Positions 6,851 through 12,185 of a DNA stretch of 12,185 nucleotides are shown piece after piece. The DNA lies in the NCBI GenBank assembly GCA_041623895.1, contig JBFJVZ010000230.1, forward strand, positions 1 to 12,185. Reading direction: 5' to 3'. Each line of letters starts with the position of its first letter. Position 1 is the stretch's first letter. This DNA is from JBFJVZ01 sp041623895 (GTDB lineage: Bacteria > Planctomycetota > Planctomycetia > Pirellulales > Pirellulaceae). The notes under the pieces are model-generated. The model ran no database searches. It saw nothing but the letters and a program-made list of their open reading frames with translations, and was not told where the DNA came from. The translations under genes and the position numbers were made by a program.

Positions 6851-6873
6851 GTTCCTATGTATTTGGCAGGAAC
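6851..6873 (-). promoter_or_regulatory. Hairpin that covers the capsid gene ribosome binding site
   Basis: On the mRNA strand GTTCCT (6873-6868) and AGGAAC (6856-6851) can form a six-base-pair perfect stem with an 11-base loop. The second arm contains the AGGAA Shine-Dalgarno sequence of the major capsid gene (ATG at 6843). Folding would reduce ribosome access. The GGTTCC arm could also pair with GGAACC in the 3' arm of the upstream terminator-like stem, so the two structures may compete. Whether this has a regulatory role is inference. Confidence 0.45.
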
Positions 6874-6879
6874 CGACGC

Positions 6880-6941
6880 AAAAAAAGGGCAATAGGTTCC
6901 CGCCGTCACTTGTGACGGTTATCGAAACCTACTGCCCCTTT
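6880..6941 (-). terminator. Terminator-like long hairpin with T run between protease and capsid genes
   Basis: Reading the minus strand, AAAGGGGCAGTAGGTT (6941-6926) pairs with AACCTATTGCCCTTT (6898-6884), with one bulged base and one A-C mismatch. Seven T follow at 6886-6880. Inside the loop is a second perfect hairpin, CCGTCAC, two bases, GTGACGG (6918-6903). Stem plus T run is the form of an intrinsic terminator. As the capsid gene lies only 37 bases downstream with no obvious promoter, partial termination, RNA processing or 5'-end stabilisation of the capsid message are the likely roles. Confidence 0.72.
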
Positions 6942-6985
6942 GGGGGTTGGAATCTTTTTGGCAGCTACTGGCCCTTTGGCGGTTG
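6930..6985. repeat. Imperfect 20-bp direct repeat of the terminator stem arm
   Basis: Two copies, at 6930-6949 and 6966-6985, match in 18 of 20 positions and start 36 bases apart. The left copy contains most of the 5' arm of the terminator-like stem as transcribed on the minus strand; the right copy is a near duplicate lying just after the protease stop. The duplicate could pair less perfectly with the same 3' arm, offering an alternative fold, or it may simply be a local duplication. Confidence 0.6.
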
Positions 6986-7018
6986 CTGCTGAAATTGTAG
7001 CGAACCAGGCGAACGACG

Positions 7019-7642
7019 TCAAATTCCGGTCAACGGATGCCCCTCGGCCTCCAGCAACGCAATCGAGGCGTTTGCATAGTCCCTGTCGCGTTGTATTTGG
7101 TCCGCCAGCCATCCTTCCATTTCCTGTGTCTCGCTGCGTAGGTGGCTATTTGTGCTTTTGTACGCTGCGTTCACAACCGGCCCCAATTCCGCGACATTAA
7201 GTGCCCGCTGCTCCCAGATTATCAAATCGCCCTCGTTTCGCTTGACGTCCGAGCCGTTGCGGATGTCGAACCGGAAACTGGAGCCGTCCAGGTCGCCCCG
7301 CTGGTGCAATGTGGCAACGTCCCGACCGGCCTGCGTATCCGGCAAATCGACCTCATACCACAGGCCCACGCTATCGGTGCCCACCCGGAGCGTACCCGCA
7401 TCTTCACGGCCCAGCAGATAATTGTCATCGTGGTTAAAACTGGAATACGCCCGCCCGCCTTCGTTTCGCCAATCGTCAAACGCTCCAGGCATGATCCGCT
7501 CGATCACTCTCTTTTTGCCCACCTGGAATCTGAACTCCGTCCCGGGATCATCGGCCCGGTAGAACACCGCCGCGTATCCCCTCAGTTTCTTTTGTTCGCT
7601 GCCGGTAATCTCTACGGCCCGAGCCAGTGTCCGCGTGTACAT
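7019..7642 (-). CDS. Prohead maturation protease, HK97 family (peptidase S78)
   Basis: This 207-residue serine protease cleaves capsid delta domains during head maturation. It shows the family order: RGYAAVFYRADDPG near the start, then VIERIMPGAFDDW (46-58), the catalytic His in SSFNHDDNYLLGRE (His71), AGTLRV and GLWYEVDLPDT, and RGDLDGSSFRFDI with the probable nucleophile Ser122. AELGPVVNAAY follows (151-161) with Glu152 as the likely third residue. The C-terminal 40 residues are helical. ATG at 7642 lies one base after the portal stop and has GGGAGG seven bases upstream. Placement between portal and major capsid is the standard HK97 order. All expected catalytic residues are visible, so the enzyme appears intact. 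Confidence 0.93.
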   Translation of the reverse strand: MYTRTLARAVEITGSEQKKLRGYAAVFYRADDPGTEFRFQVGKKRVIERIMPGAFDDWRNEGGRAYSSFNHDDNYLLGREDAGTLRVGTDSVGLWYEVDLPDTQAGRDVATLHQRGDLDGSSFRFDIRNGSDVKRNEGDLIIWEQRALNVAELGPVVNAAYKSTNSHLRSETQEMEGWLADQIQRDRDYANASIALLEAEGHPLTGI

Positions 7643-7643
7643 A

Positions 7644-9209
7644 TCATGCCTCCCATTGCAGTTTGAATTTGCCGTTTCGGTATGTGTTGGCGACTAATCG
7701 CACCTGATCAAAATCGTCTGTTGACCTGATCGCGTGATAGATCGTTTGGAAATGATTATCGATCTGCGACTCAAAATCGTTTGCTTTGCCCGGTGCGATT
7801 GCTTCCACAGCGGGACGCAGTTTGTCCATGCGGTCGTCTATCAGTTTTCCCGCATTGCTGTCGAGCCACGGAACAAACTTGACACGCTTCTGCTTTGCCT
7901 TTTGTGTCAACTCATTTGTGAACCAGTTGATTTGAAGGCGGACTTGTGATTCCAGATAATCAATCGCCGCCCGCCCCTCTTGATCGTCTGATTCCTCCGA
8001 TTCGGATTCTGTTGCTGGCGATTCAGCCGATTCACTGTTTTCGTCTGTTGGAGTTTCGTCGCCCAAAATCATGTAATTAAGCGGCACGCGGTAGAAATCA
8101 CCACCTTCACGCGGATTGCGACCGGTGCTGACCAGATAATCATTCGGACTGGCAGCACCCATCTCAACCTCGACCTGAAACAGCTCAGCGTGTGCTTTCG
8201 GATCGAGCATCAGCAACTCGCGGGCGTTGTGCCGGAATTGGAACCGTTGCCGTTCTTCATCGCTCAACAGTTTTTTCCACAGTTCATCGACTAAAGCGTT
8301 GAGCCACGGCTTGAGCGTGTCGCCGTAGTACGCTCGATTGTCTTCGCTCTTGCTGTTGTAGGCGACCGAATCCTGTATGCCTAATCGGCTGGGAGCCAAA
8401 TTAAACCATCTCGCACAATCGCGAGCCTGCTCAATTCGCAAAGCTCCCATTTGCGTCTGCTCAGCGTTGACCATGATCTGATGAAACTTGGCACCGTCGC
8501 GGAGGATGGCCGTTTTGAATCCGGCGTCTTGACGCTCGTAAGTCTTTCGCCAGCCCTCCTCGAGATTGTCCATCGCTTTCGGTGACATGCTCGGCGGGAT
8601 CTCAAGCACGCCACCAGGAAAGCCGCCCTTTGCGAAAAACTGTGCATTATGGCCCTGTGCCGCCAGGCCCAACGCGATCGATTCGCGGAACTTGACCGCG
8701 AGCTTCATACTGTTGCTGTCCTGTATCTGCGGTCCTTCCGTTTCAATAATCTCGCTCGGGAAAAAGACTGCTTTTTGTTTGTCGATCTCGCTGACGTACA
8801 CGCCAGCATCTTCGTCCCAATACGTCCGGTCAGGCAGCAAATGATACAGATAACCGTCGTTTGCATTCCACAAATAGCCGCGGTTCCATATCAACGCGTG
8901 GACGAAATGACGGCGAAAGAATTTGTACGGACCCAGCTTCGGGTGCGGATCGCTGACTAATTGATAGGCAGGATGTTCGCTTGCCAGTCGGTATTGTGTC
9001 GGGCTGGTCTGTTCTCGCAGCTCCAGCGGCAGATCCGCGGCACTCGCCGATATCATCGACACCGCTTGCCAGACAGGTGCGTAGCTTAACGCGGCATTCG
9101 GCCCGACCGATAACCCGGACTGCGTTGGCAGATAGTTGAACAGTTCCGATACTGCGGAGCTGCTGCTCGGAACCGTGGCGCGTTTCAATCCTAAAAATTC
9201 AGCAATCAT
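7644..9209 (-). CDS. Portal protein, HK97 family
   Basis: This 521-residue protein forms the dodecameric portal ring through which DNA is packaged. Family features: ALSYAPVWQAVSMISASAAD (40-59) and LPLELRE, HPAYQLVSDPHP, KFFRRHFVHALIWNRGYLW (96-114), FRESIALGLAAQGHNAQFF, then GGFPGGVLEIPPSMSP (195-210), RIEQARDCARWFNLAPSRLG (258-277) and NRAYYGDTLKPWLNALVDEL (291-310). A Ser/Glu-rich acidic linker (about 383-412) separates this core from an extra helical domain of about 110 residues, making the protein longer than many HK97 portals. ATG at 9209 overlaps the preceding small gene as ATGA and has GGAG and GAGG upstream; the open frame that reaches 9314 begins with TTG inside the small membrane gene. 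It precedes the protease by one base. Confidence 0.93.
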   Translation of the reverse strand: MIAEFLGLKRATVPSSSSAVSELFNYLPTQSGLSVGPNAALSYAPVWQAVSMISASAADLPLELREQTSPTQYRLASEHPAYQLVSDPHPKLGPYKFFRRHFVHALIWNRGYLWNANDGYLYHLLPDRTYWDEDAGVYVSEIDKQKAVFFPSEIIETEGPQIQDSNSMKLAVKFRESIALGLAAQGHNAQFFAKGGFPGGVLEIPPSMSPKAMDNLEEGWRKTYERQDAGFKTAILRDGAKFHQIMVNAEQTQMGALRIEQARDCARWFNLAPSRLGIQDSVAYNSKSEDNRAYYGDTLKPWLNALVDELWKKLLSDEERQRFQFRHNARELLMLDPKAHAELFQVEVEMGAASPNDYLVSTGRNPREGGDFYRVPLNYMILGDETPTDENSESAESPATESESEESDDQEGRAAIDYLESQVRLQINWFTNELTQKAKQKRVKFVPWLDSNAGKLIDDRMDKLRPAVEAIAPGKANDFESQIDNHFQTIYHAIRSTDDFDQVRLVANTYRNGKFKLQWEA

Positions 9210-9358
9210 CGCCTCATGCTCCACACCGCAATAGTAATCATACCACATCCGGCCACAATGGACGCGACTGCCGGTGAGAACTGAACCCAGATCCCAGCAA
9301 CCACGATGCAGCAACCGCCGATGAATAACGTATTTTGGATCGCTGTTTTAGCCATCAT
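9206..9358 (-). CDS. Small two-helix membrane protein of unknown function
   Basis: This is a 50-residue hydrophobic protein. After a short polar N-terminus (MMAKTAIQNT) it has two likely membrane segments, LFIGGCCIVVAGIWVQF (11-27) and AVASIVAGCGMITIAVW (30-46), joined by a Ser-Pro turn and ending in SMRR. By the positive-inside rule both ends would face the cytoplasm. The gene starts at ATG 9358 (or the next ATG, 9355), overlapping the methyltransferase stop, and its TGA overlaps the portal start as ATGA. The exact fit between both neighbours argues that it is real despite its size. Function is not recognisable; holin-like and membrane-anchoring roles are conceivable but there is no lysis gene beside it. 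Confidence 0.65.
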   Translation of the reverse strand: MMAKTAIQNTLFIGGCCIVVAGIWVQFSPAVASIVAGCGMITIAVWSMRR

Positions 9359-9986
9359 TAATGAACAGTAAATTGCAGTACGTCCGAGCCAACAGCCGGT
9401 ATCCTTTGATCTTTCCCAATTCGATCAGCGGGTACATCCCAGCGGCACGCAGGAATCCTGAACCCTCCGGCTCCCATGCCTTCGCCGGATCGCCGTAACA
9501 GTTATATTCTATCAGCATCAATGATGGCTTGTGCTCCAAGTGCAACCACATCGCAAAGTCATCGCCGTCGATATCAATGACGCCAAAGTCCGCGGCGGCC
9601 GGCATGTAGTCATCGAGCTGCCCCGGCGTCAGTTCCGCCGTAACAACAATCGGGCACGTCGCGTCCGCTTGGGGTGCTTTCGCCTGGTCTCGCTCGACCA
9701 GAACCGCACGCCAGCCGTACTGCCGAAACGGGTAAGTATTTGACAATGTTTTTCCGTCACCCGCGCCAATTTCCCAGCAAAGATACGTAAATGGTTCTTC
9801 AACGTGCCACGCCAACGCACGCTGTATCAGTCGTGCTTCGCCAAATTGTGACGTGTCGTCTACTGGTGTCAGTGGCGGCATGTCGTCGATCAGCGGAACG
9901 CCCTGCTCGGTTCGCATGTCGAGCAATTCGCCATCGAACCAGGCGTCGTGGTGATTCAGTTTTACCGGCCCACAGTCGACGAGCAT
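9348..9986 (-). CDS. FkbM-like SAM-dependent methyltransferase
   Basis: This 212-residue protein carries a class I methyltransferase core. The SAM-binding motif is WEIGAGDGKTLSNTYPFRQY (71-90), followed by GWRAVLVERD (91-100) with the acidic residue that holds the SAM ribose. FGVIDIDGDDFAMW (134-147) and SLMLIEYN (155-162) are typical of FkbM-like proteins, which often methylate sugars. An N-terminal 65-residue region is less conserved. There is no membrane segment. ATG at 9986 follows the terminase TAG stop directly and in the same frame; AGAGG lies about nine bases upstream. It ends inside the small membrane gene. The substrate is unknown; its presence between terminase and portal is unusual and it may be cargo related to the downstream sugar-modifying pair. 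Confidence 0.78.
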   Translation of the reverse strand: MLVDCGPVKLNHHDAWFDGELLDMRTEQGVPLIDDMPPLTPVDDTSQFGEARLIQRALAWHVEEPFTYLCWEIGAGDGKTLSNTYPFRQYGWRAVLVERDQAKAPQADATCPIVVTAELTPGQLDDYMPAAADFGVIDIDGDDFAMWLHLEHKPSLMLIEYNCYGDPAKAWEPEGSGFLRAAGMYPLIELGKIKGYRLLARTYCNLLFINDG

Positions 9987-11651
9987 CTAAACGACCTCTA
10001 ACGGATTTGTTTCGTAATACGTACCGGGGTTTTCTGGTTCTCGTTTAATGTGCCTGCCAAATGCCTTGATCGCGGCGACCATTGGATCAATCTTCTCTTT
10101 TGCGGTCTTTTTGCCGGGTATCCATTCGCCCCGGCTATTCTCTCGCACAGTCAGATTCCCGGCAGCAAAAGCCAACAATTGATCACCATTGTGCAATATG
10201 TCGCCGCGTACCAGACACCGTAACAGCTCCCGAATCGGCTCGTTGTATTGGCGGGCGTTTTGCGGAAACTCGACGACGTGAATGCCTTGGTCGTTGTAAA
10301 GTCGTGACGCCATCTGGTGAGCATTGGCCGCGTCATAGCTCCAGTCGGTAACGTGATATTCAGAGTGCCACTGAATTATCAACTCTTCGATTTTTGCAAA
10401 GTCCGTGCCCGTTCCTTCCGTAGGTATCAGCAGCCCGTTTTTGACCCACGTCACCCACGGCGGACGAGTCAGATCGTGCGGACCATCCTCGGGACAAAAC
10501 GACACATGACGGAACTCGTACTTGTCGCCGTTGAAATAACACAATGCGACACTTGCCAGGTCATTGACCCAGCCCAGATCAAACGCCCCGAAACAGTTTC
10601 CATCCCATCGCGATAGCGTGCCTTCACACTTCGCCCAGACTTGCGGATCAATGACTTTCTTTACGCTGCGAGTTTTGCTGTTGCAATGGAATTGAATCCA
10701 GGCAGAACGAAAACTTAGATCGTGCTTCGCCCGGTTGGCCTGGCTCCGCAGGAATTCCAACGAGGGACAGTCGTGCGGCAATCCGGGATTTGCCTTTTCC
10801 CAGACAGACTCGTCAAACGGATCGTCGCCCGGTATATCACCGGTGCCGTTGCAAGCGTCACAATCGGCAGTCCCACCGCCGCACGGACAGGGCCGCTGCT
10901 CATCCAGCCTGGCGATGATTGCAAACAGCGTATCGTCAATGCATTCCCCGCTGATGCTCGATTCCAGTACCTTGCAGGCATAGCCGTCCTGCTCGAGCCA
11001 AAGCGTAGCCAAGTCATCGCCACCCGTGGTAATCGTGCCGTCTAGCGGTTGATCGCGAGATCCCGAACCCGTCGATAGCTTCTCGTCAAATTTGCGTAAG
11101 TGCTCGCCCCACGCGTGCTTTTCATCGCGGATCACAAAGTGCGGATTCAGTGCATCGGCCGTTTTGCTGTCGCTTCCAAGTGACTTGATCCAGCTGCCGT
11201 TATACGGCTCGGGCTCCAGTATGAAGGAGAATATCTGACCGCGGTAACGGAATTCACGGCATTTGCTTTTGAGTGTCGGTATCCTCTGAACCATTTTCCA
11301 GGCTTGGTCGACGACTCGCTTTGCCTGTTCCTCTTTTGTCGCCGCCACGTATCCTTCCGCCTCCGCTTCCGTTGGCTGATCAAAGAACAATAACACGATC
11401 GCTAACGCGGCAACGAATGTGGATTTACCCCATTTGCGAGCCACCGTCACATAGAACACGCGGAACCGTCGCAGCCCGTCCGCGTTTTTCCAACCGAACA
11501 AATTCCAAACGATAAACTTTTGCAGCGGGTCAAGCTTGAACTTTTTGCCAGCCCATTTGCCTTTCGTGTGCTCCAGTTGCTCCATGAAATTGATCACCGT
11601 GTTGGCTCTATCGGCGTCATGAGTCCAGCCTTTCGCCGCGGCCTGCTCCAT
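9987..11651 (-). CDS. Terminase large subunit (readable part after premature amber)
   Basis: This is the packaging motor ATPase and nuclease; 554 residues are open from the first ATG after an in-frame TAG. The adenine-contacting region is KFKLDPLQKFIVWNLFGW (37-54). Walker A-like ARKWGKST is at 71-78, Walker B-like HFVIRDEKHAW at 171-181 (D176, E177), and the coupling motif TITTGG at 206-211. A Cys-rich insertion lies at 255-271 (CPC, then CDACNGTG). The nuclease part has FGAFDLGWVNDLASV (354-368), WSYDAANAHQMASRL (437-451) and KEKIDPMVAAIKAFG (518-532), giving a plausible acidic triad D358, D440, D522. No ribosome binding site precedes ATG 11651, and the conserved N-terminal segment lies upstream of it, so the natural start is 11759. 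The gene ends in TAG, abutting the next ATG. Confidence 0.9.
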   Translation of the reverse strand: MEQAAAKGWTHDADRANTVINFMEQLEHTKGKWAGKKFKLDPLQKFIVWNLFGWKNADGLRRFRVFYVTVARKWGKSTFVAALAIVLLFFDQPTEAEAEGYVAATKEEQAKRVVDQAWKMVQRIPTLKSKCREFRYRGQIFSFILEPEPYNGSWIKSLGSDSKTADALNPHFVIRDEKHAWGEHLRKFDEKLSTGSGSRDQPLDGTITTGGDDLATLWLEQDGYACKVLESSISGECIDDTLFAIIARLDEQRPCPCGGGTADCDACNGTGDIPGDDPFDESVWEKANPGLPHDCPSLEFLRSQANRAKHDLSFRSAWIQFHCNSKTRSVKKVIDPQVWAKCEGTLSRWDGNCFGAFDLGWVNDLASVALCYFNGDKYEFRHVSFCPEDGPHDLTRPPWVTWVKNGLLIPTEGTGTDFAKIEELIIQWHSEYHVTDWSYDAANAHQMASRLYNDQGIHVVEFPQNARQYNEPIRELLRCLVRGDILHNGDQLLAFAAGNLTVRENSRGEWIPGKKTAKEKIDPMVAAIKAFGRHIKREPENPGTYYETNPLEVV

Positions 11652-11759
11652 GTCAGTCAGGTAACGCTGGCAGGCCAGGACGACCTACCGCCCGGCTGTG
11701 ATCCGGCCTGAGATCACGCCCTCGACGTATTCCGCAACTGACTCATTATGTGCCGTCAT
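11652..11759 (-). pseudogene. N-terminal segment of the large terminase interrupted by TAG
   Basis: The terminase frame continues upstream of 11651 to an ATG at 11759 that overlaps the small terminase stop as ATGA. It encodes a 24-residue stretch ending GVISGRITAGR, then TAG at 11687-11685, then VVLACQRYLTD up to the Met at 11651. As I recall, terminases of this family have the pattern G-R-I-x-A-G-x-W-V-x-L-A-C-x-R-H-L-x-D-x-E here, so the TAG stands where Trp (TGG) is expected and a single G-to-A change explains it. Whether the gene is inactive, restarts downstream, or is read through by a suppressor cannot be told from the sequence. A sequencing error is also possible. Confidence 0.8.
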
Positions 11760-12130
11760 CCACGCCCCAAATGCTCTTTTAACATTGCATCAATCGGATT
11801 TTCCTGCCTCTGTTTGTTCTGCAAAGGCTTGCGACACGCTGGAGCCATGTTCAGCATTGCTGCCAATTGTCGAATCCGCTCGGCTGCTTTGTTCATAATT
11901 CCGACTGCCGGATGCTGGTATTCGGCTCCTTTTTCGCTGATCGATATGGCACCGCGTTCTTCGACAATCAGCCTCGCGTCGTGGAACCGCTGCCACGCAT
12001 CGGCGTAAGTTTCCAGCAGCGGCAGATCCCGCTCCTGCAACTCATCGCGCAAATGATCGACCGCGTGATTCCAATAATGGATTCCCCACTCGCCGATCCA
12101 ATCCGGTGCCGATCTAGCGTTAATCCTCAT
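11756..12130 (-). CDS. Terminase small subunit, P27 family
   Basis: This 124-residue DNA-recognition subunit of the packaging terminase fits the P27 family. The helical core reads YWNHAVDHLRDELQERDLPL followed by LETYADAWQRFHDARLIVEE, then the short turn ERGAISISEKGAEYQHPAVG and the helix KAAERIRQLAAMLNMAPACR, which ends in the family-typical P-x-x-R. It lacks the basic, Pro-rich N-terminal leader that many members carry, because an in-frame TAA lies four codons upstream of ATG 12130. AAGG is found nine bases before the ATG. It overlaps the large terminase start as ATGA. The 55 bases to its right hold nothing I can assign. Confidence 0.87.
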   Translation of the reverse strand: MRINARSAPDWIGEWGIHYWNHAVDHLRDELQERDLPLLETYADAWQRFHDARLIVEERGAISISEKGAEYQHPAVGIMNKAAERIRQLAAMLNMAPACRKPLQNKQRQENPIDAMLKEHLGRG

Positions 12131-12185
12131 AAGCCCGCCTTACGCAAACCCCCTATGCTCACCGATTCCGAAAAAATGACAAAAC

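Noticed and set aside
6844..6890. Possible promoter between the terminator hairpin and the capsid gene
   Set aside because: TTGCCC and TACATA resemble -35 and -10 boxes only loosely and are about 25 bases apart, too far for a standard sigma-70 promoter.
5491..6909. Capsid protein starting at GTG 6909
   Set aside because: The extra 22 residues would be encoded by the terminator hairpin and T run and have no ribosome binding site, while ATG 6843 has one and starts a typical delta domain.
6337..6915. 192-codon plus-strand frame opposite the capsid gene
   Set aside because: It lies fully antisense to a confident capsid gene, has no family features and no convincing start.
6906..7112. 68-codon minus-strand frame between protease and capsid genes
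   Set aside because: It overlaps the protease by 94 bases in another frame and its end is made of the terminator stem arm and its repeat. The product is low in complexity and resembles no family.
9987..11759. Genome-wide reassignment of TAG to an amino acid (code 15-like)
   Set aside because: Only one internal TAG is seen in about 12 kb of coding sequence, and two other TAG codons stand at natural gene ends directly before new start codons. A recoded phage would show many internal TAG codons.
12131..12185. End of an upstream gene to the right of the small terminase
   Set aside because: An in-frame TAA is present but only about 14 codons are visible before the window edge, with no recognisable motif.

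Overview
This window is the morphogenesis (head, neck and tail) module of a tailed dsDNA phage or prophage. Every gene lies on the minus strand, so transcription runs from right to left. The architecture is that of an HK97-fold siphovirus: a P27-type small terminase, a large terminase, a HK97 portal, an S78 prohead protease, a HK97 major capsid protein, phiE125 gp8-like and SPP1 gp16-like neck proteins, a HK97 gp10-like protein, a DUF3168 tail completion protein, a tail tube protein, tail assembly chaperones with a slippery A run, and a tape measure protein that runs off the left edge. No sheath or baseplate gene is visible, which fits a long non-contractile tail. The bacterial host cannot be named from the sequence. 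GC is roughly 50-55% by eye. No integrase, attachment site, repressor, tRNA or host gene is present, so free phage and prophage cannot be told apart.

Layout in transcription order. 12130-9987: small and large terminase. The large terminase reading frame properly begins at 11759, in an ATGA overlap with the small terminase stop, but carries an in-frame TAG at codon 25. 9986-9348: a FkbM-like methyltransferase. 9358-9206: a 50-residue protein with two membrane segments, overlapping both neighbours. 9209-7644: portal. 7642-7019: protease. 7018-6844: the only sizeable non-coding gap (about 175 bp). It holds a long hairpin followed by seven T (terminator-like), a partial duplication of one hairpin arm, and a second hairpin that covers the capsid ribosome binding site. 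6843-5491: major capsid protein. 5447-5025: a small beta-rich, decoration-like structural protein. 5044-3846: a COG4627-like methyltransferase and a GT-A glycosyltransferase. 3846-1947: four neck and tail-completion genes in tight stop/start overlaps. 1934-1512: tail tube, with the clearest ribosome binding site in the window. 1512-1249: a small unknown protein. 1259-650: tail chaperone G-like and T-like frames joined at a run of nine A. 657-1: tape measure, cut by the window edge.

The genes form one head-to-tail assembly line: genome packaging (terminase, portal), capsid formation and maturation (protease, capsid, decoration), neck assembly, then the tail (tube, chaperones, tape measure). 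Nearly all junctions overlap (ATGA, TGATG, TAATG) or abut (TAGATG), so translational coupling is probable. The non-standard content is three enzyme genes for sugar or methyl transfer placed inside the structural operon, the small membrane protein ahead of the portal, a Cys-rich insertion in the terminase, the premature amber codon, and a chaperone frameshift that needs +1 or -2 rather than the usual -1.
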